Shown here piece by piece: positions 1 to 11,700 of a DNA stretch of 64,000 nucleotides (position 1 is its first letter; the number at the start of each line of letters is the position of its first letter). The position numbers were made by a program, and so were the translations under genes. This DNA comes from Haliclystus octoradiatus. Lineage: Eukaryota > Cnidaria > Staurozoa > Stauromedusae > Haliclystidae. The notes beneath the pieces are model-generated. The model had not been told where the DNA came from and made no database searches. It saw only the letters and a program-made list of their open reading frames with translations. Where the stretch lies: the NCBI GenBank assembly GCA_916610825.1, contig OU744447.1, positions 31,508,561 through 31,572,560 of the forward strand. Direction: 5' to 3'.

Positions 1-546
1 ACTTTGGCATAGTCATGCCTCTCTTACCCATTAAAAAATTCTTTAGCGCTGCATTCCGATGGCTGCTGTTTGTCATTGACCTGACTGTTGTTTGATCTAT
101 ACAGAAAAATACGTACTTGGAAGTGTTTAAAGTGTTTAAAGTGATTTTGTCTTTTTAATTATCAATTACCTTTCCCCATTTTGTAATACAGTGGCTGTTG
201 ACGTTGTGTTATTAAAGTCATTACTTCCTTTACAATATAATTGAGTTATATCAGGAATAATTAATACTCACTGCTGCCTTGGATTTTTTCTTCAGGTAAG
301 CCCTTCTGTTCAAAAGACTTCGAATGAGATGTTTGTTAATGTTTTCTATAGTTGAATTCGGATGTCCCTTGAGTACCTTTAATTTGTAAATAGTATATTT
401 GGAATAATTTAAAATCGTAATCATTATAATTGCAAGTAAGTAATTGTAAACTACACTGTTTTACTGTTTTAATTATTTTTGCTTTGGTGCCTTTTTCGCC
501 CAACATTTTCATGTGGGGGATATCTCTGTGGAAGTACCACGCCCCT
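1..546. other. AT-rich sequence left of the BEL element, no gene seen
   Basis: No convincing coding exon or RNA gene is visible. There is a short direct repeat (AAGTGTTTAAAGTG, near 120-143). This is the left flank of the BEL/Pao insertion. Confidence 0.5.
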
Positions 547-743
547 TGTTATGACTTCAACTTTCTTCAGTTTAGCATAATTTGTTATTGATTATATTTA
601 ATGTTTAAATTGAACATTATTCACTAGTCTCATTTAGATGTATTAATTGCGAATGTGAGGCTAGAGTATAGAAGAGCACATGTTTCCAAAGGGTGTATTT
701 TATGATTACTATATTTTAGAGTTAACTTAGTTTGGTTTAGCCA
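547..743 (+). repeat. 5' LTR of the BEL/Pao element
   Basis: 197 bp, starts TGTTATGACTTC and ends TTAGCCA, giving the usual TG...CA ends. It matches 7117-7314 except for one missing A in the CCAAA run and one A/G difference near the 3' end. A short LTR like this is within the range for the family. Confidence 0.92.
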
Positions 744-2876
744 AGGGATGAAGAAACCTGTCATGACCTCGAAGAGGCAACAGAGAAGACAGTATGCCTA
801 CAATCTGCTGCAAAAGATGTAGAGAGAAATGTTGAAATTTACTTCTCAGAAATTGGGAAAAAGAAAGGGGAAATTACCAAAGAACTATATGATAAAGAGA
901 TACAAAAGTGGGAAGAAGAAGAAAGTCGAATTCTAGAAGAATGTGGGATTGTACTGGACAAGCTAAAACGATATATATCAAGAAAGAAATACAAAAACAA
1001 AGAGATTGAAGATGCTAAGATGATGGAGCATGAACTTAAGAAAATGGAATTAGAAGTCAGATTGCAAGAAAGTAGCAAGCCGGAATACAGTAAAACTGAA
1101 CAACCAAAGCGCAATTATAGCACTATAAAGTTGTCAGGATTTGAACCCCCTAAATGGGATGGGATTCCAAGAAAATATTATTTTTGGAAGAAAACATTTA
1201 CTGACACTATGGAAGCTGCAGCAATCCATCAAAGTACAATAATTATACACTGGGTGAAAAAATCAATACCAGATGAATGGCAGTTATGCATAAATACATG
1301 TGAGACTATTAAAGATGTATGGGATAATATGGAGATCGCCTTAACAAAGGAAAGAATCATCCAGGACATTGAAACCGAATACAGAAAAGTAAAGGCAATA
1401 AAAATCAAAGACAGAGAAGAGATTCTCGTTTTTATTAACAGTATTGAAAATTATTGTCATCAGATTGCGAGTGCTGGCTGTCATGAACGTGCAAAAGGAA
1501 TTGTATTCACCAATGACATAATGAGAAAACTACCAGCAGACTTCCAAAATACAATAAAGACATCGTTGCAAATTACAAATGAAACAAGAACAATAAATAA
1601 TTTGAGTCCAATTGAATTAGATGTAAAGAGGATCATTGCCCATTTAAGAGAATTAGCAACAACTTACAGCGGCATAAGCAGTGAAAAAAGACGTACTACT
1701 CCAATGCTTCAAGAAACAAGCAAAAACAGATCTAGTAAAATTAATGCAATTACAAAGTCCTATGATGTTGAAGAAAAATATCTCTGTGGAAGGAAAGAAT
1801 GTAAACATCAACACAAACTAGAAGATTGCTTCGCATTTAAAAGATGGTTACCAAAGGATCGTTTGGCTTATGTTCGAAAAAAAGGATTTTGCTTCAGCTG
1901 CTTGGATACATCCCATAGAAGACAAGATACTTGTTCAAAATGCAGCAAATGCAATGGTCGACACAATGATATTCTGTGTATGATTGTAGAGTCATCCAAC
2001 AACCATGAAATAAATACACATCAATCTACACAAAATATTTCTTCTAGTAGCAACAACAACGAGGAAAGCAGTCAGACTGCAAATAACAATGCGTTGATAC
2101 TTAAATCTACTAATCACGCACCAAAACAATCCACTAGACTACCAGTAGTCATCATTGACGTAAAATGCAAAGGGAAAGAAAAAGAATGGCTGAAAGCACG
2201 ATGTTTCATAGATGGAGGTTCAGATACTTCTTTGATAAGAAAAGAATTTGCCCAAAGATTAGGAATCGAAGGTACAAATACAACACTATATTACAGTGTC
2301 GCAGGTGGTGGACAGCAATCAGAGAAATCTACAGAATTAGATATAGAAATCAAAGATAGCGACCATATTAATGGGGGAACATTGACTGTGTACTCTATGG
2401 ACAGAATCTGTGAGGAAATCCCAAAAATTGACTCAACCTTCTTTGAAGACTATACATATCTGAAAGGGATCAAAGAAAAAGTAGACATACAAGGTGGAGC
2501 AATAGACATTTTGATTGGCAGAGATGCACAAGCCTTCATCCAAGAAACCTTATTCATAACACCACCGGCTGAGAAGGAAATCGAAAATCCGCACTCACCA
2601 ATAGGCATTAAATATCCATTGGGCTGGGCCATAGTAGGAGTAATTGAGAAACAGAAACAGAGAAAGATTTACAGAATCTCAAAGTTGGAACCAGAAGATT
2701 GTGTTAACAAAGTTAAATCAGTATTTGTTTCCGATTTAACTGGAGTTTCACCTACAGTCAAATCTGCTATAACGGCCACTCTGATAGAACGGCCACTCAT
2801 ACAGAACGGCCACATTAAGTATTTCTCCTGCCATTTTCTTTTGTTTTCTGTTCCTATAGAGCGGTCATCTCTCTAA
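741..2876 (+). CDS. BEL/Pao gag and aspartic protease region
   Basis: The first in-frame ATG is at 1020, but the frame is open from 741 with no ATG before 1020. Either the N-terminus was lost to a frameshift or translation starts in another frame; an ATG at 748 opens a short frame that ends at a TAG. Order seen: a gag domain of DUF1759 type (KLSGFEPPKWDG near residue 40), a Cys/His knuckle-like stretch (CGRKECKHQH ... CFSCLDTSH ... CSKCSKCNGRH), then a DUF1758-type protease with the active-site block FIDGGSDTSLI. The native frame runs to 2754, where a MITE interrupts it. The last 40 codons to the stop at 2876 are MITE sequence. The normal role would be a virus-like particle protein plus a processing protease. 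Confidence 0.85.
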   Translation, partial: PRDEETCHDLEEATEKTVCLQSAAKDVERNVEIYFSEIGKKKGEITKELYDKEIQKWEEEESRILEECGIVLDKLKRYISRKKYKNKEIEDAKMMEHELKKMELEVRLQESSKPEYSKTEQPKRNYSTIKLSGFEPPKWDGIPRKYYFWKKTFTDTMEAAAIHQSTIIIHWVKKSIPDEWQLCINTCETIKDVWDNMEIALTKERIIQDIETEYRKVKAIKIKDREEILVFINSIENYCHQIASAGCHERAKGIVFTNDIMRKLPADFQNTIKTSLQITNETRTINNLSPIELDVKRIIAHLRELATTYSGISSEKRRTTPMLQETSKNRSSKINAITKSYDVEEKYLCGRKECKHQHKLEDCFAFKRWLPKDRLAYVRKKGFCFSCLDTSHRRQDTCSKCSKCNGRHNDILCMIVESSNNHEINTHQSTQNISSSSNNNEESSQTANNNALILKSTNHAPKQSTRLPVVIIDVKCKGKEKEWLKARCFIDGGSDTSLIRKEFAQRLGIEGTNTTLYYSVAGGGQQSEKSTELDIEIKDSDHINGGTLTVYSMDRICEEIPKIDSTFFEDYTYLKGIKEKVDIQGGAIDILIGRDAQAFIQETLFITPPAEKEIENPHSPIGIKYPLGWAIVGVIEKQKQRKIYRISKLEPEDCVNKVKSVFVSDLTGVSPTVKSAITATLIERPLIQNGHIKYFSCHFLLFSVPIERSSL

Positions 2877-3618
2877 CGCGGCCAGCGGCCACTTTTTATC
2901 ATTTGTTTTGTATCCAAACATCTCATACAACGGCCACTTTTGTATATTTTGTCCGTGTTTCTTTGAAAGTTATACAATTATTTTGTAAACAAGCGATTTC
3001 AAAACAATAGTTTGCATGAATAGTTTATGTAATTCAAAGCCGACGTGATCGAATTGCGTTGAATTCTTTTGTTTGTTCAAGTGTGAAAGGTCAACACATT
3101 AGTGTGAATGTCAAGAAAACATGAGCAATTTGAATGAATGTTAAAGCGACGCGACTAACAAACAAACACGGAGAGAATACTTTCTTGCAAGTTTACAACT
3201 CTAACCATGCTCTCGTTATTCTAACCAAAATATCATTAAACTGAAGAAGTCTCATCTTTTTTGAAATAAATTTAATTGTTGCTGTATTTTATTTATCTTT
3301 TTTTGCTGACTCTAATTTATCATTCAACTCTGCTTGAACTTTTCTATTTTCTATCAACATTTACTTTTTTGTTATTTAATATAAAGTAATTTATTAATTG
3401 AACAAATAATTATACTAGGCCTACAGTTGTAGTTTTCATTTTCTCAATTCTCATTTATTTATCTGTGATGAATTTGAAATATCTTTGTGTTGGTTTGCTT
3501 TGTCCATTGTTCTATTATATTGTTCTATGATTCTATTGTTTTTGACAGAACGGCCACTCTTATATAGCGGCCAATTTCCGATCGGCTATTTAGTGGCCGT
3601 TATAGACAGATTTGACTG
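2755..3618. mobile_element. Tigger/pogo-like MITE inserted in BEL pol
   Basis: 864 bp with inverted ends: left CAGTCAAATCTGCTATAACG, right complement CAGTCAAATCTGTCTATAAC. It is flanked by a TA duplication (2753-2754 and 3619-3620), as in Tc1/mariner/pogo elements. The motif AACGGCCACT recurs near both ends (for example 2770, 2788, 2807, 2930 and 3549). There is no transposase reading frame. The retrotransposon frame on either side is in register once the element and one TA are discounted, so this is a clean insertion. The family name rests on the end sequence and TA site only. Confidence 0.88.
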
Positions 3619-3620
3619 TA

Positions 3621-5209
3621 CCAAGAAATGTGTATGTTCAGATAATCAAATCATTGAATCTAATTTTATTAAATCAGTAGAGCTTAACACAACGATCAAT
3701 AATGAAGGAAGGGTTGAAGTTGCCTTGCCATGGAAAGAAGGTTATCCTGAAGGACTTCCAAACAATTACAATGAAGCAGCAAAAGATCTTCATCGACAGA
3801 AGAAAAGACTGAAAAGAACTCTTGAATTTGAACTGTATTCTAAAGAAATGGCAAAACTTGTACAATCTGGATTTGTGGAATTAGTAGAAGCAAAGCCCTA
3901 AGAATCAGCATATTACATTATACACCAACATGTTATTAGAAATGAAAGTGAATCAACCCCAGTAAGGATCGTTTGGAATGCAGCCAGAAGAAACTCACTT
4001 GGGTTTTGCTTGAATGATGTCTTAGAGAAAGGCCCTGACCTATTAAACAAACTATTTCATTGCTTAATATCATTTAGAGAACACATTTTTGGGTGACATT
4101 CGTAAGATGTTTAACATGGTCAGTCTAAGAGAAGAAGATCGACCATTTCAAAGATTCCTGTGGTGGGGAGAAGATGCGAACATTTACTCTTATGAATGGA
4201 AAAGACTAATATTTGGAGATGCACCCAGTCCTGATTTGGCAATAAATGCATTGAATTACTTGGTTACAAATTTTGGTCAAGAACTAATTGATGGTTCACA
4301 AGTTATCATGAACAACACCTATATGGATGATGTTGCGGGTTCATGTGCTAATGAAGAAGATGCTAAAATGACTATATCAGAAGTAAATGATATTCTTGCG
4401 AAAGGACAATTCGGTATAAAATATTGGCATTCAAACAAAAGCCAAGTGGAGAAAGAAGTGAACAAAGAGTTATTAACCTGTGATAATATAGAGACGAATG
4501 TATTGGGACATTGCTGGGATAAAAATACAGATCTGATTAGTCTGAGAAAAGGAAAGCACAATATAACTGAAGAAGTAACGAAAAGAAATATACTTGGGTT
4601 TATAGCCAGCATATGGGACCCATTAGGCATTCTAAACCCTGTAATGGTTGGTCTAAGAATACAATTCCAGCAGCTGTGGCGACACAATTATGATTGGGAT
4701 GACAAGCTTGGTAATCAACTTTCTGAAAGATGGAGAGAAAATATGATAAATGCAGCAACATATCTTGACTCATGCATCAAAAGAAGTTTGACACCAAATA
4801 ATAGCACAGGAGATGTTGAAGTACATGCTTTTTCGGATGGTGGCAGCGAAGCATATGGAACTGTTGTTTATTTCAGATGGCAAACTGATGATGGAAGCAT
4901 AGAAACTCGTTATTTCGCATCTAAATCGTTTGTTACACCAGTGAGAGGTGTTTGGACAATCCCGAGAATTGAATTGGTCGGAGCACTAGTCATGGTAAGA
5001 CTGGTAAAATCAGTGATGAAATCATTACATTGTGACCCTAAGTCAGTAACATACTGGGTAGATTCGAAAGTTGTTCTTCATTGGATCCGTGCAAAAGATA
5101 GCAACAGAAACAAGGTATTTGTAGAAACAAGAGTAGCCGAAATTCAAGAGAGTGTGGACAGTGAGCGATTTCGTTATGTTCCAACTGCAAAAACATTGCA
5201 GATGTTTTG
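3621..5209 (+). pseudogene. BEL/Pao reverse transcriptase and RNase H, broken
   Basis: The polyprotein resumes right after the MITE. A TAA stop lies at 3899-3901. The frame then stays open to 4094, and shifts by one in a T run near 4086-4090. From 4089 to 5209 one open frame holds the reverse transcriptase core with the YMDD catalytic box (NTYMDDVAGS near 4316) and an RNase H part (FSDGGSEAYG, IELVGALVMVRL, YWVDSKVVLHWI). It ends at a TGA at 5207 where another frame change in an A run (near 5188) leads into the integrase frame. The residues that define the catalytic centre are present, but the breaks make this copy non-functional. Two of the breaks are in homopolymers, so assembly error is possible for those. 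Confidence 0.88.
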
Positions 5210-7048
5210 ACAAAAGAAACTCCACAGCCTGACTTGGAGCAGTTTTATGAAGGACCAAGCTTCTTGAAGGAAGAAATCATCCCACAATTTGAATCAGCAG
5301 AAGTAAAAGAAGCCATCGATAAAGAGCAAGTACTGGAAGAAGTATTACCACCAAGAAAAAAGAAGAATAAATTGAAAAAAAGAAGGGAAACGAAGAAAGA
5401 AGTAAAGAATGCAAGAATCCAAGTAGCTCAATTTAAAGACTTAACTGAAGATAATGAAAAGAAAATTAGTGATATTAAAGAAACTGGAAAGATCTTAGAA
5501 ACAACATCAAAAGCAACATCATGGATTGAAGCAGTCGACTTAGTGAAACAACACAGCGAAGTTCAAACTACAGAAGAAGCCAAAATGCTGCTCTTACAAG
5601 CCATGCAAGGTACAGAGAAATTCAAGTCAGATCTCAAGTATAGAAAACTATGTGCTGTATATGACGCACAACACAAAGTAGTGAGAGTTGGCGGGAGACT
5701 ACATTCTATAGAGGAATTCCATCTTAATGTTGCAGCCCCAGTTATCATCCCCACCGTAAAATTCCCAAAAGGTAACACATGTGAAGAAGCAGACAGATTT
5801 CACATTCTGTTATTGCTGGCGGAACACATTCATAGTCAAGTTGGTCATGGAGGATCAAATCGATGTAAAATTATGGCTGAACAATGTGGTCTATGGATTT
5901 GTAGAGCTAAAAAGTTATTTGATTACGTTAAAAATCGCTGCATTGAATGTAGAAAGAGGTGGAATCCGTTATTGAGTCAACAAATGGGACTCATACCTGA
6001 ATTCTGTTTTGCAATTGGTGAGCCACCATTCAAACACACTGCTGTAGATTTTTTTGGACCATTTAAAACCAAGGTTGGCAGAAGATCAGTCATGAATGGA
6101 CATGCTGCCTTATTTACTTGTTCAACAGTTCGTGCTGTTCATATTGAATTTTGTTACGACATGGAAGGAGGTGAGGGAATGTCAAGCGAGAAATTCCTAT
6201 CTGCATTTAGAAGATTTGTGTCACTAAAAGGTGTCAAAGTGTCAACCATGTATTCGGACTATGGTACTAACTTTGTAGGATCAGAGGATTTTATTGCAAA
6301 AGAAAGAGAAAATTGGGACAACCAAGTTATTGTGAAAGAACTCAGAACAGAAAATGAGAAAAGAGGAGTAAATTTCCAGTGGATATGGAACACACCAACA
6401 GCATCACATATGAATGGAAGCGTGGAAAGACTTATTCGATCTGTTCGATATGCCTTAGATGTTGTTGTCGGCTATCATGACAAATTATTATCTGGAGATG
6501 AGTGGAGTACGGTGCTTTATGAGATTTCCTACTTGATTAATTCAAGACCATTATGGCCACACAGAGGTCAAGACCCACTTGAAGTAGATGGAACAATAAC
6601 TCCAAATTTCTTACTCCATGGACACGGAGAGTGTGTTCCACAATCAATGGTTACCAATGACTGTGCAGTTGTATTACCAAAAAGAGTTGATGCTATAGAG
6701 AGAAGAGTTCAAACGTTTTTGAGAGCTTGGATGCAGAATATGCCTCGCTCTCTTCTTCTACGTCCAAAATGGCTGGAGAAAGTTGAAAATGTCAATGCTG
6801 GAGATTTGGTTATACTGCACAAGAGTAACGTTGGTTCAGATGCTCCAAGAGCAATGTGGGAGTTGGGTATAATCAGAGATACGTATCCAGGTGCAGATGG
6901 AATGGTAAGAAAAGTGAAGGTGCAGTCAAGAAAAGGTACTTATCAAAGACCAATCACAAAGTTATGCTTGATTGCAACGGCCGCTGAACTAAAGGATAAC
7001 ATCGTTTTACCAGAACGAGAACAACAATTTATTGTAGATGTTCAATGA
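5207..7048 (+). CDS. BEL/Pao integrase region
   Basis: Open frame of about 613 codons. After a Lys/Glu-rich linker comes an HHCC zinc-binding block (H near HSQVGHGG; C pair in CIEC). The integrase core follows with the DDE residues in HTAVDFFGPF, YSDYGTNFVG and NGSVERLIRS, then a C-terminal DUF5641-like part (PRAMWELGIIRD). The role would be inserting the cDNA into host DNA. It carries no start of its own, being the 3' part of the polyprotein read through an upstream frame break. The segment itself looks intact. Confidence 0.88.
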   Translation: MTKETPQPDLEQFYEGPSFLKEEIIPQFESAEVKEAIDKEQVLEEVLPPRKKKNKLKKRRETKKEVKNARIQVAQFKDLTEDNEKKISDIKETGKILETTSKATSWIEAVDLVKQHSEVQTTEEAKMLLLQAMQGTEKFKSDLKYRKLCAVYDAQHKVVRVGGRLHSIEEFHLNVAAPVIIPTVKFPKGNTCEEADRFHILLLLAEHIHSQVGHGGSNRCKIMAEQCGLWICRAKKLFDYVKNRCIECRKRWNPLLSQQMGLIPEFCFAIGEPPFKHTAVDFFGPFKTKVGRRSVMNGHAALFTCSTVRAVHIEFCYDMEGGEGMSSEKFLSAFRRFVSLKGVKVSTMYSDYGTNFVGSEDFIAKERENWDNQVIVKELRTENEKRGVNFQWIWNTPTASHMNGSVERLIRSVRYALDVVVGYHDKLLSGDEWSTVLYEISYLINSRPLWPHRGQDPLEVDGTITPNFLLHGHGECVPQSMVTNDCAVVLPKRVDAIERRVQTFLRAWMQNMPRSLLLRPKWLEKVENVNAGDLVILHKSNVGSDAPRAMWELGIIRDTYPGADGMVRKVKVQSRKGTYQRPITKLCLIATAAELKDNIVLPEREQQFIVDVQ

Positions 7049-7107
7049 AACTGATGAAAGTATAAACTATGAAGTGCATGATTATATCGTACATTAAAGA
7101 TTGCACT

Positions 7108-7116
7108 AAGGGGGAG
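7108..7116 (+). promoter_or_regulatory. Polypurine tract of the BEL element
   Basis: AAGGGGGAG directly abuts the 3' LTR start (TGTTATG). This is the expected site for plus-strand DNA priming. Confidence 0.75.
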
Positions 7117-7314
7117 TGTTATGACTTCAACTTTCTTCAGTTTAGCATAATTTGTTATTGATTATATTTAATGTTTAAATTGAACATTATTCACTAGTCT
7201 CATTTAGATGTATTAATTGCGAATGTGAGGCTAGAGTATAGAAGAGCACATGTTTCCAAAAGGGTGTATTTTATGATTACTATGTTTTAGAGTTAACTTA
7301 GTTTGGTTTAGCCA
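7117..7314 (+). repeat. 3' LTR of the BEL/Pao element
   Basis: 198 bp, near-identical to the 5' LTR (one indel, one substitution). Starts TG and ends CA. Confidence 0.92.
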
Positions 7315-7452
7315 AAGGGCAAATTAGAATTTACAAAAGGATATTATAGTGAATAGATTAAGCACAACAAAGGATATGTCTGTTGTTGTTGTTGATTTGA
7401 TTTTATTCAAATATTGATATTTGTCAGATTCGCCTTTGAGTTTTCTAAAAAG

Positions 7453-8388
7453 TCACAAGCTGTTGAAAGCTGTGCAAAACACCCCTTCCATTTTTGCAGC
7501 TTCCCTGATTGAATACTGTAACACAATAGATTTGGTAAAGTTACGACTAAAGCGAATGTAGTTGTATCACTGTGGTAATAGATCCAACACTTACTTTCAA
7601 GCTGCACTCCGCGACTTTTTCCTTTGGTGGTGGTTGGAGCGGGAGTGGGAGGCAAGCCATCGATGGTGGTGTTAATGGCATTGAAGGGTAGCCTGTTTAT
7701 CAAAAATAATAACATAGATTGTGTTGAGTAAATCCCTAAAGTTGAAGATGGCATGGTTTTGTGACAAGCAAATAAATATAAATGACGTACCAAAACTTTC
7801 AATGCAGCCAAAGTCATCTTCGCTGAATGGTTCGGAATCAACATTTAACCCGTCTGCTGCCGATTGATTTTCTTCTGGTGAGCTAAATAATAATGACGTA
7901 CCACATGAAAACAATACACAGTTATTGCAAACCAATGAAGCCTTGACTATTTACATAACAAAAGAAGTAAAACAATGGCACAATGGACAACCTCACAGTA
8001 TCTTCTTCTTTGATACAACGAACAGCGTTTGTTAACATTAACTCATCAATTAATTTGAGGTTGAAGCGTTGCATAAACTGAATGTTGTTTTTCAATAACA
8101 GAATATGATCCCAGGTGTTAATCTTTTCATGCAAACAAAACAAATTTAAAATGTAAGCAATTAATTGACTTTACGAATAATTAAGAAAAACATGTAAAGT
8201 ACAAATTTACAGAATGAATTACGGTCTACTCAAAAGTTACTTACGTCCAAGCTGGATAACTTTTCTTCTAGATGTCCAAGTTTGCAAATTTGCAAAAATA
8301 ATTTAGTTTTAGTAGTCCATACTTTCAAACTTTTTTCTTTTTTACCAAATGACGCGTATGAGTAAAAAATTGTTGCTTTTGGCAACAT
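7453..8388 (-). pseudogene. Divergent minus-strand multi-exon frame, unknown protein
   Basis: I do not recognise this protein. Two splice-consistent blocks can be read on the minus strand. Block 1: exon 8388-8245 (ATG, 48 codons, begins MLPKATIFYSYASFG, donor GTAAGT) joined in phase 0 to exon 8122-7997 (42 codons, ends KEEDT, donor GTGAGG). Block 2: exons 7882-7791 (SPEENQSAADGLN), 7692-7595 (proline-rich, PSMPLTPPSM) and 7515-7453 (ends TAFNSL, TGA), all in matching phases. The join between the blocks is out of phase, so a missed exon, a frameshift or a wrong donor is possible. The block lies head to head with the EnSpm-like transposase and may be the accessory gene of the same element. Confidence 0.35.
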
Positions 8389-8721
8389 ACGTATACGTGA
8401 AATGTCACGTGACTAAGGTATTCGCTAACTTACTGATTGGCTTAATTGATTTGACATATTTGGCAATTAACTCAAAGAACCAGGTTTGATATTCGCGCTA
8501 AATTTTTCTATTGTCTAAATGAAAATAAATCCGTTACCTTTTTTATCCTAATTGTTGTTTAAACAAAGAGACAATAGAATCAATTTAAGGTACAAATATC
8601 GTATTACTGTATTTGATTTTTATTACTATCAAGTACTACATATTTTACTTTATTTGATATATTGATTATATTTTTTACTACTCAAATTTTATTTATTTTT
8701 TAAACGACTATGAGTATATGA

Positions 8722-11700
8722 TGTCCATGTAAAATATGCGATGGTGCAGGATTCGTTGCAAGTATATATATACGTAGAAAACATGTCAAGATATACGGGC
8801 TCACTACACCAAATGAAATATATGAAAATGAATCCGGTCAACAGAAATCTGATAATTGTTCCGTTAACAATTGTGAAGATATGGATATATGCGATAATGT
8901 GATTGATTCAGATGATAGTAGTGATTTATTTGATGTAAACGAGGGCCTATGCGAGCCTGTAAATGAGTTTACAATGGAACAATTTCATGAACCAGCTAAT
9001 AAAGAACATTTGATGGTAAAAATTTCCGACAGTTGTCCTTTTACTTTGAATAGTGTTTTGGCAGCCGAATTTTTATGGCTTACATCATGCCCATCAATTA
9101 GTAAAAATACCTTCTCAAAACATCTACAGCTACAGAAGAGACTATTGTCAGTACCAAATGAAATGGCTGGGAACTATGATGCTGCAAGAAGATTAATTCA
9201 ACATGAAATCTTACCAACAATCAAAATCGACATGTGCCCAAATGATTGTGTTGCTTTTCGTAACAATTTGGAAAATGATATGATGTGCCCAAGTTGTAAT
9301 TCACCTCGTTTTGATGCTTTTGGAAAACCTGTAAGGACTTTTACTTACTTTCCTCTTAAGCATAGAATCATCAGGTTATTCAACTGTAAACTAAGTGCAG
9401 AACTGTTGCAATCCCATTTATTGAATTTGAACAACGATGGCAACATATCCGATACACACGACACATCCAGATGGCAAAATGAGTATTCAAGCAATGGCTT
9501 TTTTGAAGATGACCCTAGAGGACTATCATTTCTTTTCTCCACTGACGGGGTGGACCCCTTTAAAAAGCCTAGCATGAGTAAGTCAATGTGGCCGATGACA
9601 CTGTCAATTTTAAATCTGCCTCGACGCATCAGATTTACTATCTCAACTATCATGCTTCTGGGGATCATCCCATCAAACAACGGAAAAGAACCCCATTCTC
9701 TGCAAGCATACATTAAAATCCTGGTTGATGAAATTGATTCATTACAAGACATGCTGGTTTTCGATGCATTCCGCGGGGAGCGGTTTAAGTTAAAGCTACA
9801 AATGTATTCTTACTGCTTGGATTATCCTGGTTTATGTAAAGTCTTTAACACATGTGGTGGTTCGGCTTACAGAGGCTGTTGTTGGTGCAATCACATGGGT
9901 AAGCGACTATAAAAGATATTGAAATAAGATTAAGAGATCTCCGAAATGTTATTTAATTTGTTCTGTATTGTTAATTTTTTAAGGAACCAAATGTCCAAAT
10001 TGTCGAAAGATAGTCTGGATAGCAAACAGACGATATTTGGTAAAAGATCACACGTTACGAAGCGACTCGGTTTTCATCAAAGTCGAAACGAGAGAAGCTC
10101 CGTTAAAAAACACCATGGAAGATTTGATAAACTATCATAATGCATATGAAGGATGCAAATCAAAAATTAATAAAACGTTGATTGCGTCTGGAACCGGCTG
10201 TAAAAATCCGTACAGTTTTCTCAATACAAATAATCATGATTTCATGATGCAAGCACAACCAGACCCAATGCACACTATATCTAATGTGGTAAAAACAATT
10301 TTGAAAGTGATAACAAACAAATATCACATATCGATCAAAGACATGAAGTGCGACGAAAAAAAGTTTAAAACAAATACGTTTGATACCGCATGTCCACCTT
10401 TCATTTTATCAACTGCTAATCTGTCAATTGCAGCCAAAAGAGCAGCGTCAATAATTGCGCCAACAGAATGCGGAATCAAATCTTACAACCCATTCAGGTC
10501 GATTTCATACATGAAGTGCCATGATTTGATAGAGGTATGGTATGCTTTGCTCTCATCATTGTCCGAACTTGAACAAATATTCCCATGTAATTATATGACG
10601 TTCTCCGCTTCTAGTTTGCGACCAAAGGCTTCATGAAATTCTGCCTGAAGGACCTTATACCAGAACCACAGCAAGCCACTTTAATTAATTTCCTCAACCT
10701 TATTTCTGATATCATGAAAGAACATCACGTTTCAAATCAACTAGATCAGTAAAAAAGAAGACTAGGTGAATCGTTTTCTTTGTTAGAACGAGATTTTCCT
10801 GTTGCGATCCAGGTATGCATTCTAGCCGCTGTATAGTACAGATATTTTTATAATTTACTTTGAAGATATTGAACATTCATATTAATAGACAATCATAATT
10901 GTTTATATTCAGTTTCATTAGATTCATCATCATCAATAGTTTATTCAGAAACCGCTTTACGACAAGTTTCCATCATGTGAATGACTGTAATAATAAACTA
11001 AGGATATACAAGGTAAAAGTGGTCAGACATAGAGACACTGGTCACACGGGTAGATTCAAAGTTGCAAAATTCGTTTTTGGCCTTAGATTTTACGAGATTT
11101 GATATGGACTAGCAGCATTATTCATATGGCATTGACGTAAAATTTAGTAGTAAATGTATTTGTTAAATTATGTTTGTCATTTAATTTCTAAAATTTACTT
11201 GCTTAGGACATTTCTTTTCATCTTGTTCATCACATCGTTGATGGTATTATTACAAACGGTCCAGTTCAATGTAACTGGATGTTCCCAATGGAACGTTTAA
11301 ATTCCTGGATATGCAGACGGGTCACTAACAGAAAGACACCAGAGAGTACTGTCATGGAAACGTACAGGGTAACTTTTCAAACTTTGAGTATGCTGCATGA
11401 TAGACAACCCATCATAATTTGATTAAATTATTTGTTTTATCTTGAAAGTTATTTGATTGGTGTAACTACCAGTTGCTAACTGGCAACATTCCAAAAGAGT
11501 TAGTCGAAGATCTGCAACACGAAAATCTCGGTAACTACAGTGAGTGTAACGGAAACAATTGCATGATGCAACTTTGCTTTGAATGTCCGAGTGCCAGAGT
11601 GCTTAGATTTGAATATTATTTACGTTACAGGCAATCCAAATAACCCTTTCCCAGACTTATCACTGGCTGGACAGGCAATCAAATGTTCCCAAATGATTCA

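Larger units (their letters stand above)
547..7314 (+). mobile_element. BEL/Pao LTR retrotransposon, young but broken
   Basis: Two near-identical LTRs (547-743 and 7117-7314) flank gag, an aspartic protease, reverse transcriptase/RNase H and integrase in BEL/Pao order. A polypurine tract sits directly against the 3' LTR. The pol region is split by a DNA transposon at 2755-3618, a TAA stop at 3899, and frame breaks near 4085 and near 5190, so this copy cannot make a complete polyprotein. The LTRs differ by one substitution and one single-base indel, which points to recent insertion. I see no clear target-site duplication: the 5' flank ends CCCCT and the 3' flank starts AAGGG. The LTR ends could be off by a few bases. 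Confidence 0.93.

Noticed and set aside
4319..4687. Minus-strand frame inside the BEL reverse transcriptase
   Set aside because: Shadow of the coding strand.
541..7320. Target-site duplication for the BEL element
   Set aside because: Flanks CCCCT and AAGGG do not match directly. They are partly inverse, which is not what a duplication looks like.
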